A DNA stretch of 64,000 nt from Veillonella magna DSM 19857 (GTDB taxonomy: Bacteria; Bacillota; Negativicutes; Veillonellales; Veillonellaceae). The stretch lies in contig NZ_AUAN01000003.1 in the NCBI RefSeq assembly GCF_000428745.1, positions 62,001 to 126,000 on the forward strand, in the 5' to 3' direction. Within the stretch, counting starts at the first letter, position 1. Each line of letters begins with the position of its first letter. The notes under the pieces were generated by a model. The model was not told where the DNA came from. It ran no database searches and worked only from the letters and a program-made list of their open reading frames with translations. Below are positions 17,355 to 26,610 of the stretch, piece after piece. Both the position numbers and the translations under genes were made by a program.

Positions 17355-18260
17355 TTATAGCGGTGATTGCTCGTTGGATACGTGCGTTTTAAAATAATTA
17401 ACCCATAAGCGTGTGGCGGGGATGATCATAGAGCGTTCATCCCAAACCATACCCAGCACCCAATTGATACAAGGGGTAATAGGAATGATGCGGAAAGCAT
17501 CTCCCGATAGACGACGGCAAATGGCTTGCGGTAAAATGGCCCCGCCGAGACCGCTCTTGACTAATTCGGTTACAAAATCCCAATTATTACTTTGCGCCAC
17601 GATGTTGGGGCGTGCACCGATTTCTTGGAAGCGACCGAGGATGATGTCATATAATGAAAAGGACTGTTGGAAGAAGACCAACGGTTCTTTTTTTATTTCC
17701 TCCAAGGTGACGCTGGTGTAGTCGGCGAAGGGCGAGTCAGGTGTGACAACATAGCGTAAAGGCTGTTTGGTGAAAATATAGCTCTGTAAATCTGCATCGG
17801 CCATAGCCGGTACCGGTAGTGATACGAACCCGACTTGCAAGCGTCCTTCATGAATCAGTTCGGCAATATGATGGGAGCCATGCTCTGTAACCTGTAGTGA
17901 AATACGAGGATACGCTTTCATAAAATCACGAATCAGCGGTGATAAAAAGGAGGATCCCACCATGGGCGGAATACCTAAGCTTAGGTTACCTTCCTCCGTA
18001 TCATAATCGCGACTCATTTGATGTTGCAAGGCTTCAAAGCGTTGTACCAGATTTTCTATTTGCGGTAATACGGCTTGCGCATCGGCGGTGAGTTCAATGC
18101 GATGGCCGCAGCGTTTGAAAAGCTTTGTATTCCATTCGTTTTCGAGAAGCCGTACCGCTTTTGAGAGAGAAGGTTGACTTACATGCAGTGCTTGAGCAGC
18201 TTTTGTAAAGCTTTTATGCTTGGCTACAGTGACAAAATAAGTAAGATGCGTAATATCCAT
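17355..18260 (-). CDS. LysR-family transcriptional regulator (CidR-like position)
   Basis: A 301-residue LysR regulator. The N-terminal winged helix is typical (YFVTVAKHKSFTKAAQALHV, QPSLSKAVRLLE), followed by a two-lobed effector-binding domain from about residue 90. It is transcribed away from lrgA, whose ATG is 202 bases away. Divergent LysR/lrgAB or cidAB arrangements are known in Bacilli, where CidR/YwbI activates the operon in response to overflow acetate or pyruvate metabolism. The same role here is inference. The reverse-strand RBS GAAGGAG precedes the ATG at 18260. Confidence 0.88.
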   Translation of the reverse strand: MDITHLTYFVTVAKHKSFTKAAQALHVSQPSLSKAVRLLENEWNTKLFKRCGHRIELTADAQAVLPQIENLVQRFEALQHQMSRDYDTEEGNLSLGIPPMVGSSFLSPLIRDFMKAYPRISLQVTEHGSHHIAELIHEGRLQVGFVSLPVPAMADADLQSYIFTKQPLRYVVTPDSPFADYTSVTLEEIKKEPLVFFQQSFSLYDIILGRFQEIGARPNIVAQSNNWDFVTELVKSGLGGAILPQAICRRLSGDAFRIIPITPCINWVLGMVWDERSMIIPATRLWVNYFKTHVSNEQSPL

Positions 18261-18462
18261 AGTAAAACTCCTTCGATGATATTCTTTCTTTTATTATAGC
18301 CAAAAGGAATATGAGAGTATAGTAAATTTATATTTTTATTATTAAGACAAATGGAGTATCATAAGACAACGGAAAGAGTTGTTAACAAAGAGTAAAACAA
18401 TATGCTTTGCCGAAGAAGGTTGCAAAGCAGTGGGATTAGGTAGTTAAGGAGCGTGAGGAGCG

Positions 18463-18840
18463 ATGAAGCGCATCGCATTGATTGTGACACAGATTATTGG
18501 GCTGGCTATTATCGCCGGCATCGGCAATATGATTACCGAATTATTACATCTTCCCTTACCGGGGACGCTGGTAGGAATGATTTTATTATTTGTTTTATTA
18601 CTGACCGGTGTGGTTAAGTTGGAATGGTTCGAACAAGGAGCGGCAGTGCTCATTGGTGAGTTGCTTTTATTTTTTATTCCCTCGGCCATCGGTATCATTC
18701 AGTATTCGCAGCTTTTCGGATCCACCGGAGCTATGCTGCTCGGTGTTATCGTCACTAGCATCATTACCTTGTTAGCATCGGTAACGGTTATTACATTAAG
18801 TATTATGAAATTGCGCAGAAAGGGGTATCGGTTATGGTAA
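18463..18840 (+). CDS. lrgA: LrgA/CidA family holin-like protein
   Basis: A 125-residue membrane protein with four hydrophobic segments, starting directly with a helix (LIVTQIIGLAIIAGIGNMIT) and containing the family signature LPLPGTLVGMILLFVLLL. LrgA/CidA proteins pair with LrgB/CidB and were described as holin/antiholin-like; recent work on relatives links them to pyruvate or glycolate transport. GAGGAG precedes the ATG. It overlaps lrgB by 7 bases and is divergent from a LysR gene. Confidence 0.92.
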   Translation: MKRIALIVTQIIGLAIIAGIGNMITELLHLPLPGTLVGMILLFVLLLTGVVKLEWFEQGAAVLIGELLLFFIPSAIGIIQYSQLFGSTGAMLLGVIVTSIITLLASVTVITLSIMKLRRKGYRLW

Positions 18841-19553
18841 ACTACAATATATTCCAGCTTATCAGTATCCATATTATCGAATCCTTGGTGGGCACGTTGG
18901 TGCTGTACTATGCGTTTAAAAAGTTATATGAACGGTCCGGCAAGAAATTATATTTAACTCCTTTACTGGCAGTGCCGGTCGTTATTGGTTTGTTCTTGGT
19001 AACTATGCATATTCCCTATAGTACGTATCAAGAAGGCAGCCAATATATTTCTTTGATGTTACAGCCGGCGACGGTAGCCTTCGCTGTGCCTTTGTATAAA
19101 TTCCGTGGCGTTGTTAAGGAATATGCCGTACCGCTTATCGTAGTTATCGGTATGGGATGTTGGGTAGCCTTTTTGGGGTCGATGGGATTGGCAGAAGCTA
19201 TCGGACTCAGTCCGGAATTGGTGCATAGTATTGCACCGCGTTCCGTGACGACACCGTTAGCATTGGCTGCATCCGATACGTTGGGTGGGGACCCGACGAT
19301 TACGGCTATCCTTGTTATTGCCACCGGCTTGTTGGGAATGATTATGACAACGATGCTGATCAAGCGTCGGCATATCCATAATCGTTTATTGAAAGGCATG
19401 TTATACGGCATTTCCGCACATGGTACGGGAACAGCTAAGGCGTATGAAGACGGTCCGAAGACAGGGGCCATTGCTTCGCTGTCGATGATCTTCATGGGTA
19501 TTATGACCACCATCATAGCACCAATTGTATCGGCGTTGGCCGGAGTGCTCTAA
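18834..19553 (+). CDS. lrgB: LrgB/CidB family membrane protein
   Basis: A 239-residue LrgB-family protein with about six to seven membrane helices. The family-conserved SVTTPLALAASDTLGG and HGTGTAKAYE motifs are clear. It forms the second half of the LrgAB/CidAB (or plastid PLGG1-like) system, likely exporting or importing small organic acids. It overlaps lrgA, so both are made together. A terminator follows at 19623-19664. Confidence 0.93.
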   Translation: MVNYNIFQLISIHIIESLVGTLVLYYAFKKLYERSGKKLYLTPLLAVPVVIGLFLVTMHIPYSTYQEGSQYISLMLQPATVAFAVPLYKFRGVVKEYAVPLIVVIGMGCWVAFLGSMGLAEAIGLSPELVHSIAPRSVTTPLALAASDTLGGDPTITAILVIATGLLGMIMTTMLIKRRHIHNRLLKGMLYGISAHGTGTAKAYEDGPKTGAIASLSMIFMGIMTTIIAPIVSALAGVL

Positions 19554-19622
19554 GAAAAGCTTGTTGTAACAGTGGATGTAAGGGTAATTTGATACAGGTC
19601 ACCGCAGGGTGATACCTCGCAT

Positions 19623-19664
19623 CGACATTGTCTGTAGAAAACTGCAGACGGTGTCGGTGTTTCT
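19623..19664 (+). terminator. Terminator after lrgAB
   Basis: A 13-pair stem with three G-U pairs (19623-19635 with 19644-19656), 8-nt loop, followed by GTGTTTCTTT. A smaller imperfect hairpin lies just upstream. Confidence 0.75.
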
Positions 19665-19785
19665 TTCTATACTCTTATATGTTTATTATAAATGGAAAAA
19701 TGATTTTTGTAGATAGACATACAGGCGGAGCTGTGGTAGAATGTGCCTAATAGGTAGGGTATTTAGAGAAAAAGAGGTGTTGCAT

Positions 19786-21195
19786 ATGCTAGAGAGCATA
19801 GTAAACGGAGTTAATGATGTGTTGTGGGGATATGTATTAATTTACGCCTTGGTAGGAGTAGGCGTATTTTTTACTATCTACTTGGGCTGTCCGCAGCTGA
19901 TTCGATTCGGTCCGGCCGTGCGTCAGGTATTCGGTCGTTTATACAAGGAGCATCTGACGGATCGTGACGGTCACTCCATTTCGTCGTTTCAAGCGTTGGC
20001 AGTAGCTATTTCGGCGCAGGTAGGGACAGGTAATATTGCCGGTGTAGCTACGGCAATCATGGCCGGTGGTCCCGGTGCTATTTTCTGGATGTGGGTCAGT
20101 GCCTTGTTCGGGATGAGTACTATTTTTGCCGAAGCAATGCTGGCGCAGCAATATCGCAAAGAGGTGGCCGGTAAATTTATCGGTGGCCCGGCGTTTTATA
20201 TTTCAAAGGGTCTTGCCGGTATTGTTGGACAAGGCACGGCACGGTTCATGGCAGGCTTCTTTGCAGTAGCAATTATTATTGCATTGGGATTTATCGGCAA
20301 CATGGTGCAATCCAATTCAATGGCATCGGCCGTGCAGAATGCATTTGATATCAATCCGTTATACGTGGGCGTGATTATTGCTATATTGGCCGGATTGATT
20401 TTTATCGGTGGTATCAGTCGCATTGCTCGCGTTGCTCAGTTGGTTGTTCCTTTTATGGCATTCATCTATATTGTGTTGGCCATTATTATTTTAGTGACGT
20501 ATCGATCGGAAATCGGACCGATGTTTGAACATATTATCGTAGGCGCTTTTAATCCGGAAGCCATCGGCGGTGGTGTACTGGGGGTTACCATGAAGGAAGC
20601 AATTCGCTTTGGTGTCGCCCGCGGTCTTTTCTCGAATGAAGCCGGTATGGGCTCCACACCGCATGCGCATGCTACCGCTTTAGTAGCACATCCGGTATTG
20701 CAAGGCTTTACGGCGTTCATCGGTGTGTTTGTAGATACGATGGTAATTTGTACGGCAACGGCATTAATTATTTTGTTGACCGGTGCCAATCAGTTAGGTC
20801 TTGATGGTCCGTTGGTAACGCAACAAGCTTTCCAAATTGCCTTTGGTGATGTGGGACCGAAGCTTATTGCTGTTTGTTTATTGTTCTTTGCGTTTACTAC
20901 GGTCATCGGCTGGTATTATTTCGGTGAGTCCAATATCCGTTACCTCATTACATCGCCGAAAGGGGTGGCGGTATATCGCGTATTGGTATTGCTCTTTATC
21001 ATCGTAGGTACGTTGGGAAAGGTAGATCTCGTGTGGAGTCTCAGTGACCTCTTCAACGGTATTATGGTAATCCCGAACTTGATTGCTCTTATTTTACTTC
21101 GCAAGGAAATAAAACATATTCTTCGTGACTATGATCGACGTCGCCAAGGCAAGGTGCCTGTGTACCATCATCCGAAGGTGGAAACGGAGAAATAA
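19786..21195 (+). CDS. AGCS family sodium:alanine/glycine symporter
   Basis: About 469 residues and ten or more membrane helices, of the alanine-or-glycine:cation symporter family. Signature stretches: SSFQALAVAISAQVGTGNIA, AGGPGAIFWMWVSALFG, and GLFSNEAGMGSTPHAHA. It imports small neutral amino acids with sodium or protons. ATG 19786 is preferred because AAGAGGTG precedes it; the open frame starts at 19741. It is monocistronic, closed by a perfect bidirectional hairpin. A frameshifted paralogue lies 1.2 kb downstream. Confidence 0.93.
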   Translation: MLESIVNGVNDVLWGYVLIYALVGVGVFFTIYLGCPQLIRFGPAVRQVFGRLYKEHLTDRDGHSISSFQALAVAISAQVGTGNIAGVATAIMAGGPGAIFWMWVSALFGMSTIFAEAMLAQQYRKEVAGKFIGGPAFYISKGLAGIVGQGTARFMAGFFAVAIIIALGFIGNMVQSNSMASAVQNAFDINPLYVGVIIAILAGLIFIGGISRIARVAQLVVPFMAFIYIVLAIIILVTYRSEIGPMFEHIIVGAFNPEAIGGGVLGVTMKEAIRFGVARGLFSNEAGMGSTPHAHATALVAHPVLQGFTAFIGVFVDTMVICTATALIILLTGANQLGLDGPLVTQQAFQIAFGDVGPKLIAVCLLFFAFTTVIGWYYFGESNIRYLITSPKGVAVYRVLVLLFIIVGTLGKVDLVWSLSDLFNGIMVIPNLIALILLRKEIKHILRDYDRRRQGKVPVYHHPKVETEK

Positions 21196-21244
21196 GAATA
21201 TGTAAGTAGGATAGTTGGCAATAACATTTAAGATAGAATAAAAG

Positions 21245-21290
21245 AAGACGGTATGAGATGAATGCAATTACATTCATCTCATACCGTCTT
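21245..21290. terminator. Bidirectional terminator between two convergent genes
   Basis: Perfect 20-bp stem (21245-21264 with 21271-21290), 6-nt loop, A-rich on the left and TTTTATTT on the right. It serves the symporter on + and the LysR gene on -. Confidence 0.92.
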
Positions 21291-21308
21291 TTATTTGTGT
21301 ATAGCTTT

Positions 21309-22186
21309 TTATAAAGCGTCAATGAGGTAATTGATTAATAGGGTGGTAGCAGGTGATAACCAGTGGCCTTTTAAGGTGAGCACTTGAAGATCCATGACCA
21401 TAGTATAATCAATGGGAACAATAGGGATAATTTTATGGGTAAGAAATGCATCGTTTAAGTCGAATTCCGGCAAAAGTGAGATACCCAAATTCTTTTCAAC
21501 AGCTTGTATGACAGCTTGTGTGGAACCAACCTCTAAGCGAGGAACTATATATTGTTTTTTGCTCTGCAAGACTTCTTCAAGTTTTCGTCTGTAATTAAAT
21601 CCTTTTCTGTGAGTATCCAAGGATATTTAGATAAATCTAATAATTTAATAGGTTGTGCTGGTAGGTATAATTGATCCGAAGCAAAAAATATAATTGGAGT
21701 CTTTTTAGTGTAAAGAGGGATAATTGAGGAATGAATTATAGCATCGTCTAGAATAATAGCGAAGTCTAAATCTCCTTGAAGGAGGAGTTTCTTGATTTCA
21801 CCTACAGTATTAATAATTAGAGTAATATTAATCTTGGGATTATCATGTAAAAATGAATAGATAGTGTTCATGAAGGGAGAGGCAGCAATAGATTCAAGGA
21901 GGCCCAATCGTACAGGTCCAATAGGACGGCTTTCAGAATTGAATCGATGGTATACATCGGTTGTTAAAGAACGATAGTTGTAAGCATACTGTAGAAAAAG
22001 ACGTCCTGCATTAGATAGTGACACCTTTTTACCAGTGCGCGTGAAGAGCTCTACACCTAATTCTTTTTCGAGTGCTTTTATCTGAGAAGTTACGGTTGAT
22101 TGTGCGTAGTTTAGTCGAGGCGCGGCTTTACTAAAGCTCCCGGATTCAGCAGTATGTATGAAAGTTTCTATGGTACGAGAATCCAT
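21309..22186 (-). pseudogene. LysR-family regulator, frameshifted
   Basis: A LysR gene read in two frames. The first 213 codons (from 22186) give the winged helix (FIHTAESGSFSKAAPRLNYA) and the first part of the effector domain down to KYPWILTEK. The frame then shifts, and the remaining effector domain (GFNYRRKLEEVL, then GSTQAVIQAVEKNLGISLLP) continues in another frame to 21309. The break is at a run of four T on the + strand (21603-21606); one added base restores TEKGFNYRR, the expected LysR pattern. It may be inactive, or the base may be a sequencing error. It is divergent from the AGCS/nitrilase genes, which it probably regulated. Confidence 0.8.
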
Positions 22187-22352
22187 AATATCACCTTCTT
22201 ATAGAAATAATCGATATGGAATATGTTGTATCTTCGTTTTATGAATAACTAATAATATGATATCATGTTTTTAACAAATGTACATATGTTTATTAGATGT
22301 AGTGGCGCTATTACGGGATAATCTATAGAAAACTTCGATAGGAGGTTATATT

Positions 22353-23755
22353 ATGGATTTTGTTGTCGCATTGAATTCAATATTTTGGGGATGGTTGATA
22401 GCCGGTATTCTTTTACTATGTGGGTTGTTTTATACAATTATTTTAAAAGCACCACAAGTACGATATTTTTTTCTTTGATTCCTAATTTATGGAAAGCCAG
22501 CAGAGATAATAGCGGTGTGTCGGCCTTTGGCGCATTATGTGCTGCTGTAGGTTCTGAAGTTGGTGCAGGTAGTTTGGTAGGAGTATCGACAGCGCTCGTA
22601 TCCGGAGGCCCAGGGGCAATTTTTTGGATGTGGGTGACGGCTATCTTGGGTATGCCTATTATGTTTGGGGAGGCAGTACTCGGACAACTATTCCGTGTTT
22701 CTAATGGTGATGGAACCTATCGCGGTGGTCCGGTATATTATATGTCTAAGGGTATGAACAATAAAGTACTGCCTACTCTGTTTGCCATATCGCTTATTTT
22801 AGGCAATGGTGGCATTTGGTGTATGATTCAAAGTAACTCGATTGCTAGTGCTTTTAGTAACACCGCATTTTTGCCGTCATGGTGTATAGGTATAGTGCTT
22901 GTTATTCTGGTTGGGCTTGTAATTTTTGGCGGTATAAAGCGGTTATCGTCGGTAGCATCCTATATTGTTCCATTTATGGCTGTTACCTATATTGCTTTAT
23001 CGTTAGTTGTTATGATGTTAAATTATGAGAAAATACCATATATGTTTTCGGTAATAGTAGAATCGGCCTTCGGTACTCAACAGGTAGCCGGTGGACTCTT
23101 TGGTTATTCTATGCAAGAAGCATTTCGTTATGGTGTAGCACGCGGTTTATTTAGTAATGATGCTGGCGCAGGAACAACTCCGTCTATGCATGCGGCAGCT
23201 AATGTAAAACATCCAGTTAATCAAGGATTGTCTGGTATGCTAGGGGTATTTATGACTACAATAGTAGTTTGCAGTAGTACGGCTTTTTGTATTTTGTTAT
23301 CCGTTGACTTGAATAGCGGTGCAGTAGGGATTACTTTGACACAACAAGCGTTTTCTGGAACCTTCGGTAGTTGGGGCGACTGGATTGTAGCTGGTGCTAT
23401 GTTGCTATTTGGTTATACGACACTGCTTTCAAATATTTATTATGGTGAGATAAATATTGGCTGGTTATGTTCTAATCGACAAAATATTATTCACGGTTAT
23501 CGGGTATTCGCATGTATATTAGTATTTTTAGGAGCTATAGTGCCTGTTGTATCGTTATGGGAAGTGGCAGATTTATGCGGTGCTTTCATGGTACTTTTTA
23601 ATGTGATAGCGTTGTTCGTGTTAGCAAAATATGTAAAATTTGCTCTTGTTGATTACAAAAAACAGATGGTTAAAGGAATGGTTCCATTATGGGATTATGA
23701 TGAGGATATAGTAGATCTTTACAAGAAAAAGAAAGGTGTTGAGAAACATGCGTGA
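22353..23755 (+). pseudogene. AGCS family amino-acid symporter, frameshifted near the N-terminus
   Basis: A second sodium:alanine symporter-type gene. A strong AGGAGG (22340-22345) points to ATG 22353, which encodes a proper first helix (MDFVVALNSIFWGWLIAGIL, then QVRYFF) but hits a stop at 22476-22478. The rest (SLIPNLWKASRDNSGVSAFG onwards, with GGPGAIFWMWVTAILG and GLFSNDAGAGTTPSMHA) is in the -1 frame. The switch is at seven T (22466-22472), reading T TTT TTT, a potential slippery sequence. One missing T, phase variation, programmed slippage or a sequencing error are all possible. Downstream of the break the gene is intact and AT-rich. It overlaps the nitrilase gene by 8 bases. Confidence 0.8.
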
Positions 23756-24671
23756 TTTAAAAGAAACGTGCAAAATAGCTGTCGTACAAGCGGAGCCTGT
23801 TATGTTTGATAAGAAAAAAGGTCTTGAAAAAGTACTGGGGATAATAGAAGAAGCAGCTTCTCATGGAGTGGAGTTCATTGTATTTCCAGAGTTGTTTATA
23901 CCTGGATATCCTTTTGGTATGACATTTGGTTTTACGGTTGGGAGTAGAGCAGAAAGTGGACGTCAGGATTGGAAGCTATATTATGACCAGTCACTGATTG
24001 TTCCGGGAGAAGAAACGAAGAAAATAGGAGAGTATGCTCGTAAGTACAATATATATATTAGTATAGGGGTATCAGAAAGAGACGGCCTTACAGGGACACT
24101 TTATAATACGAATCTATTATTCAAGGCAGATGGGACCTTAGACTCTGTGCATAGAAAATTAAAGCCAACCGGCACTGAGCGCGTTGTCTGGGGGGATGCG
24201 GATCGTGGTTATTTTCCTACTATGGATACTCCATGGGGTCCGGTAGGGAGTCTGATTTGTTGGGAAAGCTATATGCCGTTAGCTCGAATGGCATTGTATG
24301 AAAAGGGAATTACATTATATATTTCACCAAATACCAATGATAATCCAGAATGGCAATCCACGATACAACATATAGCATTGGAAGGAAAGGTATACTTTAT
24401 AAATAGTGATATGATTATTCGGCGCTCTTCATATCCTGGGGAATTGTTAGAGCAGGACCGTATAGGCGCTTTGAATGAAATAGTTTGCCGGGGGGGATCG
24501 TGTATTGTGGATCCTTATGGACACTATGTGATAGAGCCAGTATGGGACAAAGAAGAAATTTTGTATGCGGAGTTAGACTTGCAAGAAATTCCGCGTAGCA
24601 AAATGGAGTTTGATGTATGTGGGCATTATGCTCGACCGGATGTGTTCAGTTTTAAGGTGGTAGATAAATAG
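23748..24671 (+). CDS. Nitrilase-type carbon-nitrogen hydrolase
   Basis: About 307 residues of the nitrilase superfamily, resembling true nitrilases (nitrile to acid plus ammonia) more than amidases. The catalytic triad is visible: Glu48 in FPELFIPGYPFG, Lys137 in HRKLKPTGTERVVWG and Cys171 in LICWESYMPLAR. The RKLKPT-ERVVWG and CWE-YMPL patterns are those of branch 1 nitrilases. ATG 23748 is preferred over an in-frame GTG at 23736; AAAGG lies 11 bases upstream. It overlaps the symporter gene and shares its AT-rich composition, suggesting that the cassette takes up a substrate and hydrolyses it. The substrate is unknown. Confidence 0.87.
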   Translation: MRDLKETCKIAVVQAEPVMFDKKKGLEKVLGIIEEAASHGVEFIVFPELFIPGYPFGMTFGFTVGSRAESGRQDWKLYYDQSLIVPGEETKKIGEYARKYNIYISIGVSERDGLTGTLYNTNLLFKADGTLDSVHRKLKPTGTERVVWGDADRGYFPTMDTPWGPVGSLICWESYMPLARMALYEKGITLYISPNTNDNPEWQSTIQHIALEGKVYFINSDMIIRRSSYPGELLEQDRIGALNEIVCRGGSCIVDPYGHYVIEPVWDKEEILYAELDLQEIPRSKMEFDVCGHYARPDVFSFKVVDK

Positions 24672-24774
24672 TTCAGCGCTTTATTTTGAGATTACTGAAG
24701 AGATTATGGGGGAAATTATAGCTGGTGCCATATTCGTAAATAGGCTACAATAGAAGCCAAAGGAGTGGTATCGG

Positions 24775-26331
24775 ATGCAGTTTAAAATCAGAAATTTTTT
24801 TCGTAGTCATCATACGAATGACTTATACAATAATATGGACATTTATACCATCATTCAGTTGGTAATTAAGGGTGCCTTGGTGGGAATGGCCGCCGGTTTT
24901 TTCGGAGCTACCTTTCGCTATTTTATTCATTACGGTGAGGAAGTACGCCGTGTGTACATGATGAATACGGATTGGCTCAGTATAAGCTGTTGGGTAGTGC
25001 TCATGATTATCTTAGGTTGGATTTGTGCGAAGCTACTACGCTGGGCACCGCTGTCCGGCGGGTCCGGGATTCCTCAAATCGAAGGTGAAATGATGGGTAT
25101 CTTTGATATGAATCCATATCGTACGCTAGTGTCCAAGTATTTAGGCGGAATCTTTAATGGCCTGTGCGGATTTTCTGTCGGTCGTGAAGGTCCGTCGGTG
25201 CAACTGGGTGGTTCGGTAGGAAAAATTTTAGCCTATTGGTTTAAAAGTCCTCTTCGCGAGGAACGAATCCTCACTTCGGCAGGGGCAGCCGCCGGTTTAA
25301 CGGCGGCTTTCAGTGCTCCGGTATCGGGAGCTATCTTTGTTTTTGAGGAGGTGCATAAAAGTTTTTATCCCATGTTGGTAATTCCTACCTTTACAGCGGC
25401 GCTGATGTCTAATTTCGTTACCAGTACTATTTTTGGTCTGCAACCATCGTTAGGCTTTACGGTTATGACGGGACTTCCCTTGTCGTCCTTTTCCTATTTA
25501 TTACTTCTCGGTGTGGTGATGGGACTTATCGGGGTGGCGTTTAACCGCACAATTTTGTGGGGGAAAAAATTATTCGGCCGTTGGTCAGCCAGCGGTACGG
25601 TGAAAATTATAACTACCTTCTTGGTGGTGACCATGATTGGTTATGATTCACAACTGCTTCTCGGAGGCGGCAATGATTTGGTAGGACAGCTATCGGCAGA
25701 GCATTTGGGATTGTGGCTGCTGGTAGGCATTGTGGTAGGTAAGATTTTGCTGACTGCGTTGTGCTATGGCAGTGGTGCACAAGGCGGGATTTTTTTACCG
25801 ATGCTTGTTATCGGTGCAGCGGCTGGAGCCTTGGTACAAGCTGTTTTGGTTACGGCAGGATTGATGGATCAAGCCTATTTGGGAAATTTTGTCATCTGCG
25901 CCATGGGAGGCATGTTGGCTGCGGCTATGCGTACACCATTACTATCGATTCTGTTAGTGTTGGAGATGACGAACAGCTTTCATAGTATATATTCCGTCGG
26001 TACGGTAGCTATCGTAGCATACTTGACCGCCGAATTATGCAAGGAAGCACCGATTTATGATTCCTTATTGGAAATGATGGCCGGTCCGGCAGAAAAAACA
26101 GATGCAGTGCAAACTTTTTTTGAAACGAAAATTCCTGTTGTCAGCGGCATTACAGGTAAAGAGCTACGTACTTTGAATATGCCGGAAGGAACAATCATCG
26201 TCAGCATTGCCCGGCGCGGCATGCACTTGGTACCGTTAGGTGATACTAAGCTGGAGGCCGGTGATGAGTTGTATATTTCATGTCGTCGCGGTAGGCTGGA
26301 GGAGGCGAAAAAATATTTCACGCAATCGTAG
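24775..26331 (+). CDS. CLC chloride channel/antiporter with C-terminal RCK_C (TrkA_C) domain
   Basis: A 518-residue ClC protein. Anion-path motifs are present in order: GSGIPQ (in SGGSGIPQIEGE), GREGP with gating Glu (SVGREGPSVQLGG), FEEVHKSF with the internal Glu expected in proton-coupled antiporters, and GIFLP (AQGGIFLPMLVIG). Residues about 440-518 form a TrkA_C/RCK_C domain (GTIIVSIARRGMHLVPLGDT, LEAGDELYISC). RCK_C domains in several K+ transporters bind c-di-AMP (known), so ligand gating is a fair guess here. RBS AAAGGAG. It is probably monocistronic; a weak hairpin follows at about 26340-26365. Confidence 0.92.
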   Translation: MQFKIRNFFRSHHTNDLYNNMDIYTIIQLVIKGALVGMAAGFFGATFRYFIHYGEEVRRVYMMNTDWLSISCWVVLMIILGWICAKLLRWAPLSGGSGIPQIEGEMMGIFDMNPYRTLVSKYLGGIFNGLCGFSVGREGPSVQLGGSVGKILAYWFKSPLREERILTSAGAAAGLTAAFSAPVSGAIFVFEEVHKSFYPMLVIPTFTAALMSNFVTSTIFGLQPSLGFTVMTGLPLSSFSYLLLLGVVMGLIGVAFNRTILWGKKLFGRWSASGTVKIITTFLVVTMIGYDSQLLLGGGNDLVGQLSAEHLGLWLLVGIVVGKILLTALCYGSGAQGGIFLPMLVIGAAAGALVQAVLVTAGLMDQAYLGNFVICAMGGMLAAAMRTPLLSILLVLEMTNSFHSIYSVGTVAIVAYLTAELCKEAPIYDSLLEMMAGPAEKTDAVQTFFETKIPVVSGITGKELRTLNMPEGTIIVSIARRGMHLVPLGDTKLEAGDELYISCRRGRLEEAKKYFTQS

Positions 26332-26610
26332 TCGATATACTCGAGCAGCTTTCCTCGATTTTTATGTATACGGCATGTTTTATTAGACTGTAGCGTATAG
26401 TAGTGAAGGTATCATCATAGAGTTGTGTATCTCAAATCGTTACAGCCTCTTGTTTTGCAGACATGCCTTGTTGCATTCCGTAAAAGTATTCAATAAAGAA
26501 AAGATAAGATATTATAGCAAGTGATTTATGGTATAATCAAAATACAATTTAATAACCATATACAGCTGATAACAAGTGTGCGAGTGATTGAGTGAAAAGG
26601 AGGATTGTAT

